A stretch of 64,000 bases of DNA from Chersky-840 sp035532735 (lineage in GTDB: Bacteria > Actinomycetota > Acidimicrobiia > Acidimicrobiales > UBA8190), in NCBI GenBank assembly GCA_035532735.1, contig DATKQM010000062.1:1-64000 (forward strand), in the 5' to 3' direction. Each line of letters opens with the position of its first letter. The stretch's first letter is position 1. Below are positions 6,227 through 14,078 of the stretch, in pieces. Both the position numbers and the translations under genes were made by a program. The notes beneath the pieces are model-generated. The model searched no databases and had not been told where the DNA came from. It worked only from the letters and a program-made list of their open reading frames with translations.

Positions 6227-9200
6227 CTACAGCCCGAGGAGCAGGCCCGGCAAGGCGAGCGCCGACGCGCACCGTCGCAGGGCATCGAGGGCGGTGGCAT
6301 CGCCCCGAGCTGCTTGGGCCCGTAGGACCAGCGCCTCGCTCAGAGATGTCGCCGAGGCCGGGGCGGAGAGCAAACCGGCGACGTCTCCGGTGATCTCGGC
6401 CCCCAGGGCGGCGGCCGCGGCAACAGCGGGAGGCGCATCGAGGGCTCGAGCCGACTGCGCGGCCCGCTGGATCCAGGGCAGCGCCTCATCGCTGCGACCC
6501 GCCAGGACCAGGGCCAAGCCGTTGAGCACACCGGCAAGGTCACCGAAGGGCCCCAGGCCGGGTCGCTCGACGATGTCGAAGCGCACCAAGGCCTCTTCGA
6601 CCCGACCGGCCACGGTCAGTTCGGTGCCGATGACGAGCAGCGCCATCCCGACCACAGGGTCAGGAGAGGAGACCGGGGCGATCGGGGGGACGAGGCCCGA
6701 GGCACCTCGGGCGACGGCCACGGAGAAGGTGGCGGCACACCCCACCCAGGGATAGCCCTCGGGGTCCACCATGGCGCTGAGCCGTTGCAGCGTCTGGGCC
6801 TGGACCCCGGCGTCGTCGAGCCGACCGCTGAAGCGCGCCATGATGGCCAGCAGGCTCCGGCCGTGGACGGCCATGTCGATGGCCCCGAGCTCTTCACCGA
6901 GCTCGGCGAGCCGTAAGGCGAAGCGCTCGGCCTCGGCCGTGTCGAGCGCCGTGCCCCACAGCGACCGGATGAAGTGGTGCCACGCCAGGGTGGTCAGGGT
7001 CCCGAGTTGCCTCGACCGGTCTCCGGCGGCGTCGGCGAATTCCAGGGCTTGCGCCAGCCACTCCGGGACCCGCCGGTCGGTCGGTCGGGCCAGGCACAAA
7101 AACGAGGAGGCGGCGACAGACCCCACCTTGTCACCGGTCTCCTCGAAGAGCGCCAGGCCGAGCTCGAGCTCGCGTGCGGCCTCGTCCATGCGACTCATGT
7201 TGAACAAGGCGACGCCGATGTTGGCGTGTCCCCACGCCTCTTTGTCGACGATCCCGAGGTCGTGCCAGCGCGCCGTGATCGCCTGGAGCTCGGGGAGTGC
7301 GATCGCCGGCTCGGCGAACACCTTGGCGTTGGCGGCGGTGTGGTCCCGCTCGATGGCGACGGCGGGGTCGTGGGGGTCGTCGGCCACCATGGCCAGGGTC
7401 TCGAAGACGTCCTCGGGCCGGCGGCACAGGGACTGCACCTTGGCGAGGTCGAGGAGTGCCGATGATCGCCGGCACCCGAGCGCGACAGCGCGTTCGAGGA
7501 GGCGCATCGCATCGAGCAGACGCGCCGCCGCGAACAAGTCCTGACCCGCCCGGGCCAGTGCCTCGGCCGCGTCGGCGACGACGGTGGTGTCTTCAGAGAG
7601 GTACCCCGCAGCGCGGTCGAGATGTCGGGCACGCTCCTCGGATCCCACCACGAACGAGGCGGCCCGGCGATGCAACTCCCCGCGCACGTTGCGCGGCAAG
7701 GTCTCGTAGGCGACCTCGCGCAGCAACGAGTCCACCGTGTCGTAGCCGCCTTCGGGCGCGTGGCGCATGAGCCCGTTCTCAACCAGGGCTTGCAACGCCG
7801 CAGGGGCGTTCGGTGAGCCCAGGGCACTGAGATCCTCGGCCGTGGCCCCGCCCATGACCGCGGCGTGCTGGAGGGCCAGCTTCTGTTCGGGCTCGAGCGC
7901 GTCGAGTCGGGCCGCCAACAGGGCCTGGAGCGTGGCCGGGATGGTGCCCGGCGCGCTCAACCGGTAGCAGTCGCCGTCGTCGACCAACAGGCCCTGGGCC
8001 CGGGCCATCGACACCAGCTCGCGTAGGTAGAGAGGATTGCCCCCGGCCCGGTCGACGAGGAAGTCCGCCGCCTCGGTGCCGAGCGGCTTGTCACAGGTGA
8101 ACCCACCCGCCAACGCCACGGCGTCAGGCCGGCTGAGCGGACCCAGGCGGACCGTGGTGGTGGCGGGGAAGGCGGCCAGCCATTCGCCGGGATCGCTGCG
8201 TCCGACGAGCACTGTGAGCAGGGGCACGTTGTTGAGCCGTCCCGAGAGCTCTCCGAGCACCTTGAGCATCTGGTCGCCGCTGCGATGCATGTCGTCGATC
8301 AGGATCATCATCGGCCGGCCGCTGCCTTTTTCCTGGAGGAGCCGGCCCAGCGCCCACAACTGCTCCTGGTGCATCCCGGCCGGATCGATCGACTGGAGCG
8401 ACTGGTCCATCTCCCCGGCGAGCGACATGACCCGGGCGGTCACCTCGGGGTCGGCCACGGGCCCGAGCTGGCGGATGACCTCGGCCGCCACCCGGGCCCC
8501 TCCCAGGGCGCCGTAGGCGGGGTAAGTCGAGCGCACCACGGTGCCGTCGACCTCAGCGGCCCGGGCCAGTTCGGTGGTCAGCCTGGTCTTGCCCGAACCG
8601 GCGTCGCCACAGACCACGACCACCTGGGGCTGGCCGTCGCGACTCACTCGTCGCCACTGCGCCTCGAGGAAGGCGAGCTCGTCGTCACGACCCACGAGGG
8701 GAGGAGCCGCCGCGCTGGGCTCGAGTTCGACGGCTTGCAACGACACCGCCTCGAATACCTCGACAGGCTCCTGCTTCCCCTTCAGCAAGATGGGCTGTCG
8801 GGCCCGGAACGCGATCCGTCCTCCCGCCAGCTCGGTGGTGAGGCGACCGCACAAGACCTCACCGGGACCGGCGGCTTTCTCGAGGCGGGCCGCCACGTTC
8901 ACGGTGTCACCGATGACGGTCATGTCCCCGCCCGCGCCCATCGTCGTCGCCATCACCTCGCCGGAGTTCACGCCGATCGAGAACACCAGGTCCCCACCGA
9001 GGTGTCGCATGGCCATGGCCGCCGCCACGGCGCGCTCGGCATCATCGTCATGGGCGAGCGGTACTCCGAAGACAGCCATGACCGAGTCGCCCATGTACTT
9101 GTCGACGGTGCCGCCGTGGTCGGTGACGATCTCGCCCAACTCGCGAAAGGCGGTGTCGACCAACCGGGCCACGACTTCAGGGTCGGTCCGCTCGGCGAGC

Positions 9201-9478
9201 GAGGTGAAGCCCACCACGTCGGCGAACAGGACCGTGGCCAACTTCCGTTCTTCGACCGCGATGACCGGGGCGGCCACCGGAGGGGTGGTGCGGTCGAGGC
9301 CGGCGCCGCATTGTCCACAGAACCGCTGTCGGTCGCTGACAGCGGCCCCACACGATGGGCATCCCCCCACGGGAAGCGTCGCCCCGCAATGCCCGCAGAA
9401 CAGGTAGCCCTCGGGGTTGGGCGTATTGCACCTCGGACACAGGTCCACACCTTCACGGTACCGCCCGCCGGTGACCAC
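6227..9478 (-). CDS. Class III adenylyl/guanylyl cyclase fused to AAA-type ATPase and TPR region, with N-terminal double zinc ribbon
   Basis: A 1083-residue multidomain signalling protein. Residues about 14-62 hold paired zinc ribbons (LCPRCNTPNPEGYLFCGHCG, then GCPSCGAAVSDRQRFCGQCG). Residues about 77-240 are a class III cyclase domain with VLFADVVGFTSLAER and GDTVNVAARLEKAAGPGEVL. A P-loop ATPase follows (VVCGDAGSGKTRL, then MILIDDMHRSG as Walker B). The long C-terminal half is helical and TPR-like. This is the architecture of the mycobacterial Rv0386/Rv1358 group. It probably makes cAMP and may act as a STAND-type switch. Start is a GTG at 9478. A GTG at 9448 is equally possible. Confidence 0.92.
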   Translation of the reverse strand: MVTGGRYREGVDLCPRCNTPNPEGYLFCGHCGATLPVGGCPSCGAAVSDRQRFCGQCGAGLDRTTPPVAAPVIAVEERKLATVLFADVVGFTSLAERTDPEVVARLVDTAFRELGEIVTDHGGTVDKYMGDSVMAVFGVPLAHDDDAERAVAAAMAMRHLGGDLVFSIGVNSGEVMATTMGAGGDMTVIGDTVNVAARLEKAAGPGEVLCGRLTTELAGGRIAFRARQPILLKGKQEPVEVFEAVSLQAVELEPSAAAPPLVGRDDELAFLEAQWRRVSRDGQPQVVVVCGDAGSGKTRLTTELARAAEVDGTVVRSTYPAYGALGGARVAAEVIRQLGPVADPEVTARVMSLAGEMDQSLQSIDPAGMHQEQLWALGRLLQEKGSGRPMMILIDDMHRSGDQMLKVLGELSGRLNNVPLLTVLVGRSDPGEWLAAFPATTTVRLGPLSRPDAVALAGGFTCDKPLGTEAADFLVDRAGGNPLYLRELVSMARAQGLLVDDGDCYRLSAPGTIPATLQALLAARLDALEPEQKLALQHAAVMGGATAEDLSALGSPNAPAALQALVENGLMRHAPEGGYDTVDSLLREVAYETLPRNVRGELHRRAASFVVGSEERARHLDRAAGYLSEDTTVVADAAEALARAGQDLFAAARLLDAMRLLERAVALGCRRSSALLDLAKVQSLCRRPEDVFETLAMVADDPHDPAVAIERDHTAANAKVFAEPAIALPELQAITARWHDLGIVDKEAWGHANIGVALFNMSRMDEAARELELGLALFEETGDKVGSVAASSFLCLARPTDRRVPEWLAQALEFADAAGDRSRQLGTLTTLAWHHFIRSLWGTALDTAEAERFALRLAELGEELGAIDMAVHGRSLLAIMARFSGRLDDAGVQAQTLQRLSAMVDPEGYPWVGCAATFSVAVARGASGLVPPIAPVSSPDPVVGMALLVIGTELTVAGRVEEALVRFDIVERPGLGPFGDLAGVLNGLALVLAGRSDEALPWIQRAAQSARALDAPPAVAAAAALGAEITGDVAGLLSAPASATSLSEALVLRAQAARGDATALDALRRCASALALPGLLLGL

Positions 9479-9838
9479 GGTCCCCGCCGACCAGGGCCGG
9501 GTCCGACGCCACGGCGGCCCCGTAGTCGCTCGGATGATATTCGGGCCACAGACGAGGCTCGTGGAGGATTTCGGCGCCTAGTTGTACACCTAGTGCCACC
9601 GCCGCGTCGAAGAAGGCGCGCCCAGCCCGGTCGCCGAGGTGAAAGCGATGTGCAGCTCCCGGTTCACCGCCACCGCGGCGAGCGGGCTCAACCAGAACGA
9701 TGGTCGACCTTGTGTCCCGTACCCGATGACAGAGCCGAAGTCCATGACGCGCGTCGCATCGAGGGGACCGAGCACCGCGTCGTAGAACTGCGAGGCGGAA
9801 GCGACGTCGGCACACTGGATCGAAACATGGTCGAGCAC
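9453..9838 (-). pseudogene. VOC (glyoxalase/bleomycin-resistance) family protein, frameshifted
   Basis: From the GTG at 9838 the frame gives a normal VOC start (MLDHVSIQCADVASASQFYD...VLGPLDATRVMDFG) through RELHIAFTSA, then stops at 9590. A net one-base shift near 9605-9620 restores the expected second half: FFDAAVALGVQLGAEILHEP, then RLWPEYHPSDYGAAV. After that the similarity to the usual DPDGNNVEAV ending is lost. Either the gene is decaying or the sequence has an indel. The intact protein would be a metal-dependent enzyme of unknown substrate. The 3' end overlaps the start of the cyclase gene. Confidence 0.75.
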
Positions 9839-10169
9839 GCTGTGATGCTGGCGATGACCCGCCCGCTCAGTATGGGAACCCGCTCAGCATGGGAATCAGG
9901 ATGCGAGACGGCACGGGGGGGTGCCGCATGTGCGACCCCGGGGGGGCCGAAGGCCACACGGAGCGGCAACCCACCGAGCCGGGAACCGAAGACCGCGCCG
10001 ACCTCGGCGTCCCGGGACGACCCCGGTCACGTCCGTCGCCACAGGCCGTCTTCTCCAGCCCTGCAGTGGGGTGTTCGATGCACTCGCACTGGCTGACCAG
10101 GCGATCCCCCACCGCCCACCACCTTCGTCGGTAGCGCCTGGGGAGAACAAGCGGAAAACCTGGGGATTC
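9839..10169. other. Gene-free stretch upstream of the VOC pseudogene
   Basis: No reading frame here has recognisable protein character in either direction. It contains the 17-base tandem duplication at 9862-9895, a G-run (gggggg) near 9920, and near 10138-10173 two CCTGGGGA motifs around an A-rich stretch. It lies downstream of the ArsB-like gene and upstream of the broken VOC gene. Confidence 0.6.
9862..9895. repeat. 17-bp tandem duplication
   Basis: CCCGCTCAGTATGGGAA (9862-9878) is followed at once by CCCGCTCAGCATGGGAA (9879-9895), with one mismatch. Each copy is partly self-complementary at the ends (CCC/GGG). It lies just upstream of the frameshifted VOC gene, where a promoter would be expected. 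Confidence 0.85.
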
Positions 10170-11282
10170 TCAACGGGTCCCGGCCAGGGCCAGCGCGCCC
10201 AGCGCGCCCGCCATGGCCAGCGGCGCCGCCACCAGGCCCAGACGCGTCGCCTTGGCGACCGCAGGGTTGGCTCCGGCGTTCCGGGCGGCACGCAGCCACA
10301 AGATCCAGGCCAGCGAGCCGGTCACGAACAAGTTGGGCCCGATGTCGAGCCCGACGAGCAGCGCGAAGGGGCGGTGCGGCACCCGCGCCGCCAGCAGTGA
10401 CGCGGCGGGCAGGTTGTTGACGACAACGCTCGCCAGGGCCGCTACCGCAGCGGTTCCCCAGGCGTCGAGATGCGAGAGGGCGTTGGTCGGCCCCGACCAG
10501 CTCCGCCCCAAGGTCCCGAGCGCCAGCGCCACGCCGAACAACCCGACCAGGACCGGGATACCCAGGACGTCGAGCACCCGGGTCGACGACGTCGGTCCCC
10601 GGGCTGCTCTGACCCCGGCCGCGGCGAGCCCGATCCCCGCCACGGGAAGGGCCGGGGCCCGCAGGACCAGCACGACCACGGAGACCGCCGCCACCGACAC
10701 CACCGCCACACCCAGCCCGACACGGTCGCGCTCGGGGCCCGCCATCGGAGTGGAGTCGACCGTCACGCTCGGGCGCAACACCTGGCGATGCGCGTAGGCG
10801 ACCACCGCCGCGGTGACGAGTACCGACACGAGCCAGGCGGGGGCCACCTCGACGAGGAAGCGTCCACCCGACAGATGGAGGTGACCGAGGACGATGAGGT
10901 TGGTCAGGTTCGAGCCGGGCAGGAGCAGCGAGGCCGCGTTGGAAAGAAGAAGGCATCCGTACAGCAGCGGGGCTTCGCTCCCGCCGCGGCTGCGCGCCGC
11001 ATAGACCAGCACCGGCGTGAGGAACGCCACCGACGTGTCGAGGTTCAAGATGCTCGTGACGCTCGACACCAAGATGACAGAGCCGGCGAACAGCACCGCA
11101 CCGCTCGACGAGGCGCGCGCCAGGGCTCGGCCTGCCGCCGCGAAGAGCCCACCCTCGTCGGCCACGAGCCCCACGAGCAGAAGCCCCGCCACGAGGACGA
11201 AGGGCGGCCAGTCCTGGCTCGCGGCCGAACGCGCCTCGGTCCGGTCTGCGGCGATGGCGAGCGTCGATCCGACGATGCCCAT
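10170..11282 (-). CDS. ArsB/NhaD-type (ion transporter superfamily) permease
   Basis: A 370-residue polytopic membrane protein with about ten hydrophobic segments. Two half-repeats each carry a conserved reentrant region: SILNLDTSVAFLTPVLVYAA and LASVVVNNLPAASLLAARVP. SNAASLLLPGSNLTNLIVLG is also typical of ArsB. The family exports arsenite or exchanges anions or sodium. No ars genes are adjacent, so the substrate is open. The hydrophobic frame continues about 20 codons upstream of the ATG at 11282 (LKRLRLAGGGLGAWALAAMG) with no canonical start before the preceding gene's stop. The true N-terminus may therefore use a rare start or be missing. Confidence 0.8.
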   Translation of the reverse strand: MGIVGSTLAIAADRTEARSAASQDWPPFVLVAGLLLVGLVADEGGLFAAAGRALARASSSGAVLFAGSVILVSSVTSILNLDTSVAFLTPVLVYAARSRGGSEAPLLYGCLLLSNAASLLLPGSNLTNLIVLGHLHLSGGRFLVEVAPAWLVSVLVTAAVVAYAHRQVLRPSVTVDSTPMAGPERDRVGLGVAVVSVAAVSVVVLVLRAPALPVAGIGLAAAGVRAARGPTSSTRVLDVLGIPVLVGLFGVALALGTLGRSWSGPTNALSHLDAWGTAAVAALASVVVNNLPAASLLAARVPHRPFALLVGLDIGPNLFVTGSLAWILWLRAARNAGANPAVAKATRLGLVAAPLAMAGALGALALAGTR

Positions 11283-11353
11283 CGCGGCCAGGGCCCAGGC
11301 CCCGAGACCGCCGCCCGCAAGTCGCAGCCGCTTCAGCGTCGTTCTCTTCGACG

Positions 11354-12184
11354 TCAGGAGTCGGGAGTGACAGCGGGTGTGAAGCCGAGGGTGTACGAGG
11401 TCATCGACAACGAGCCGAACGCGTATCCCTCGACGAGCACGTCTGCAACCAGGCCGGCCGCATCGGCGAGGCCCGCCAGATAGAGCAGTGGGATGAAGTG
11501 GTCAGGGGTCGGGACGGCCAGGTCGAAGTCGCCGTGGCTCGATGCCTCGACGATCGTCGCCGGCGACGACGCCATGGTGGCCCGGGTGTCCTCGTCGAAA
11601 CGCTGCGCCCAGTCGGTGCCGGACTCGGGGTGACGCCCGTCCATGAGCCCGAGATTGTGGACCACGTTCCCGCTGGCGATGACGAGCACTCCCTCGCGTC
11701 GCAACGGTGCCAGTCGGGCGCCGAGCTCGAAGTGGTACCGAAACGGCTTGGTGGCGTCGATCGCCAGCTGCACGACGGGTGCCTTTGCCTCGGGGAAGGC
11801 ATGAACCAACACCGACCACGACCCGTGGTCGATGCCCCAGCTGTCTTGGTCGAGCCCCACCCACATCGGCTCGGCCAGCGCAGCCACCCGACGGGCCAGG
11901 GCCGGGTCGCCGGCCACGGGATACGACACCGCGAAGAGCTCCGGGGGAAATCCGTAGAAGTCGTGGATCGTCCGGGGCCGGGCCATGGCGGTGACAGCCG
12001 AGGCGTTGATGTACCAGTGAGCGGAGACCACGAGGATGGCCCGGGGCTCGGGGACGCCGGCGCCGAAGGCCCGCCACGCCTCGGTGTAGCGGTTGTCCTC
12101 CAGGGCGTTCATGGGGTTGCCATGTCCCACGAACGCGGCTGGCATGACGGTGTCGTCCCCGATGTCGTCACGTGCCGTCGTCAC
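11354..12184 (-). CDS. ygiD: 4,5-DOPA dioxygenase extradiol (YgiD/LigB family)
   Basis: A 276-residue class III extradiol ring-cleavage dioxygenase. Its length equals that of E. coli YgiD. Metal and active-site segments are present: FVGHGNPMNAL, VVSAHWYIN, WGIDHGSW and ASGNVVHNLGLM, plus the C-terminal TPDHFIPLLYLAG and SLSMTSYTLGF. The family opens catecholic rings such as L-DOPA with a mononuclear metal. The physiological substrate in bacteria is unclear. It is encoded just upstream of the ArsB-like permease on the same strand and may be co-transcribed with it. Confidence 0.92.
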   Translation of the reverse strand: MTTARDDIGDDTVMPAAFVGHGNPMNALEDNRYTEAWRAFGAGVPEPRAILVVSAHWYINASAVTAMARPRTIHDFYGFPPELFAVSYPVAGDPALARRVAALAEPMWVGLDQDSWGIDHGSWSVLVHAFPEAKAPVVQLAIDATKPFRYHFELGARLAPLRREGVLVIASGNVVHNLGLMDGRHPESGTDWAQRFDEDTRATMASSPATIVEASSHGDFDLAVPTPDHFIPLLYLAGLADAAGLVADVLVEGYAFGSLSMTSYTLGFTPAVTPDS

Positions 12185-12249
12185 GGCCTCACCCTAGACA
12201 TCCCATGGAAGCCCCGACGATCCTCACCGACCGCCTGTAGGTTGGCCCT

Positions 12250-13689
12250 ATGCCTGAACCTTTCCTCGACGCCACCGCTCTCGCCGAGTTGGTCAGAGAC
12301 GGCTCGGCGTCGCCGGCGGAGCTCGTCGAAGACGCCATCGACCGGATCGAGAAGCTCAACCCCGAGCTCAACGCGGTCATCCGTCCCCGCTACGACGAGG
12401 CGCGCCGCGAAGCCTCGGGGGAGCTTCCCGAGGGGCCCTTCCGCGGTGTGCCCATGGTCTTGAAGGACTTGATGTGCTTCACCGCCGGTGAGGAGATCCA
12501 CGAGGGCATGGGCGCCCTCAAAGCGGCGCGCTACGTGGCTCCACGCGACCAGGAGCTGGCGCGGCGTCTGCGCGCCGCGGGGTTCGTCGTGGTGGGTCGG
12601 ACCAACACCCCCGAGCTCGGCATCGTGCCCACGGCCGAGCCCCTCGCCTACGGGCCGTCGCGCAATCCCTGGAACACGGCCCATTCGACGGGGGGATCGA
12701 GCGGCGGATCGGCCGCCGCGGTGGCGTCGGGCATGGTGTCGGTCGGCCACGCCGGTGACGGGGGCGGGTCGATCCGTATCCCGGCCAGCGAGTGCGGGTT
12801 GGTGGGGCTCAAGCCGTCGCGGGCCCGGGTCCCGCTCGGGCCCGAATGGGGCGACCACATGGGCGGTCTCGTGTGCGAGCTGGCCGTGACCCGCACCGTG
12901 CGCGACACCGCCGCGGTCCTCGACGCGGTGGCAGGGCCCGCCCCGGGAGATCCCTACGCGGCGCCGACCCCGGCCCGTCGGTTTCTCGAGGAGCTCGGCG
13001 TCGATCCGGGTCGACTCCGCATCGGGATGCAGAGCGCGGCGTTCGGTGCCGCGGTCGTGACCGATCCCGATTGCGTGGCGGCCACCGAAGCGGCCGGTGC
13101 GCTGCTCGAGTCGGTCGGCCATGTCGTCGATCCCACCCACATCACCGCGCTCGATGATCCGGGGTTCGTCGAGCAGTTTCTCCTCGTCTGGGCGGCGGGC
13201 ATCGCCAACGACGTCGTGCACTACTGGGCGGAGAAGCTCGGCCGTGCCTTGGGCCCCGACGACGTCGAGCCCTTGACCTGGGCGCTCGTCGAAGCGGGCC
13301 AGGCTGCGAGCGCGGCGGACTTCCTCGCGGCGCGCCACAAGCTCCAAGACATCTCTCGTCGGGTGGCCGAGTGGTACGAGACCGGCTTCGACCTCCTCCT
13401 CACGCCGACGCTCGCCCAACCGCCGCCCTTGATCGGAGAGTTCGACTCACCGGCGGAAAACCCGCTGCACGGACTGTTGCGTGCCGCCGAGCTCGTGCCC
13501 TTCACGCCGCCGTTCAACGTGTCGGGCCAGCCGGCGATCTCCTTGCCGCTGTACTGGAACGCCCAGGGCCTGCCCATCGGGGTGCAGTTGGTGGCGCCCT
13601 ACGGACGAGAGGACATCTTGCTCCGGGTGGCCGCCCAACTCGAAGAGGCCGCGCCCTGGGCTCAGCGGCGGCCGCCGGTGGGGGCGTAG
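12250..13689 (+). CDS. Amidase (amidase signature family)
   Basis: A 479-residue enzyme with the full Ser-cisSer-Lys triad: Lys72 in VPMVLKDLMCF, cis-Ser150 in STGGSSGGSAAAVASG, and nucleophile Ser174 in DGGGSIRIPASE. The 24-residue spacing between the serines is canonical. It hydrolyses an amide or aryl/acyl amide. Closest in style to actinobacterial 6-aminohexanoate-cyclic-dimer-hydrolase-like or generic amidases. It is not GatA by context, as no gatB or gatC is nearby. It is divergent to the dioxygenase gene with a 65-base gap. Confidence 0.93.
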   Translation: MPEPFLDATALAELVRDGSASPAELVEDAIDRIEKLNPELNAVIRPRYDEARREASGELPEGPFRGVPMVLKDLMCFTAGEEIHEGMGALKAARYVAPRDQELARRLRAAGFVVVGRTNTPELGIVPTAEPLAYGPSRNPWNTAHSTGGSSGGSAAAVASGMVSVGHAGDGGGSIRIPASECGLVGLKPSRARVPLGPEWGDHMGGLVCELAVTRTVRDTAAVLDAVAGPAPGDPYAAPTPARRFLEELGVDPGRLRIGMQSAAFGAAVVTDPDCVAATEAAGALLESVGHVVDPTHITALDDPGFVEQFLLVWAAGIANDVVHYWAEKLGRALGPDDVEPLTWALVEAGQAASAADFLAARHKLQDISRRVAEWYETGFDLLLTPTLAQPPPLIGEFDSPAENPLHGLLRAAELVPFTPPFNVSGQPAISLPLYWNAQGLPIGVQLVAPYGREDILLRVAAQLEEAAPWAQRRPPVGA

Positions 13690-13709
13690 TGGCGGTCGAC
13701 CACCGGTAA

Positions 13710-14033
13710 CTACCAGTAATCGCGCATCAGCACCCCGGCCCACGCCGGCTCTCGCACCGGGCCTCGGGGGCAGAAGTCCGACATTGTAGGGCTTCACGTC
13801 GAGCACGGGCGTCCCGTCGATGGCGTCGAGCCCCCGACCTCGGGCCAGTGGGCTCGACCCCGGGGACGGCGCGCCCCGCGGGTGATCTCGTCGGCGGCGA
13901 CCCGATCGAAGACGAAGACCACCTTGATGTGGGAGAAGTCGCCCAGCCCCGCCGTGGCGTCGGGACCGAGGACCACGCCGTCGAGCTCGATGGCCTCGGC
14001 ACGGCCCCCCACCACGATCCCGATCGGCTTCAT
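13710..14033 (-). pseudogene. Decayed tRNA m6t6A37 methyltransferase TrmO (TsaA family)
   Basis: Three pieces in different frames match TrmO in order. They are MKPIGIVVGGRAEAIELDGV with GLGDFSHIKVVFVFDRVAAD (from 14033), then LDAIDGTPVLDVKPYN (about 13780-13830), then EPAWAGVLMRDYW with its stop at 13710-13712. The central part containing the usual NRPNRLGVTVCRL segment is missing, so the gene has an internal deletion as well as two frameshifts. The intact enzyme uses an unusual AdoMet-binding beta-barrel to methylate t6A in tRNA-Thr. Loss here is probably real rather than a single sequencing slip. Confidence 0.85.
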
Positions 14034-14078
14034 CTCGATGGCGGCGGAGTCGGGTGGCAGGGGCGAAGCCTACGGTGC

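Noticed and set aside
8285..10096. 603-codon open frame on the plus strand
   Set aside because: It is antisense to the cyclase gene and reads as His/Arg/Gly-rich noise. High-GC genomes give such shadow frames.
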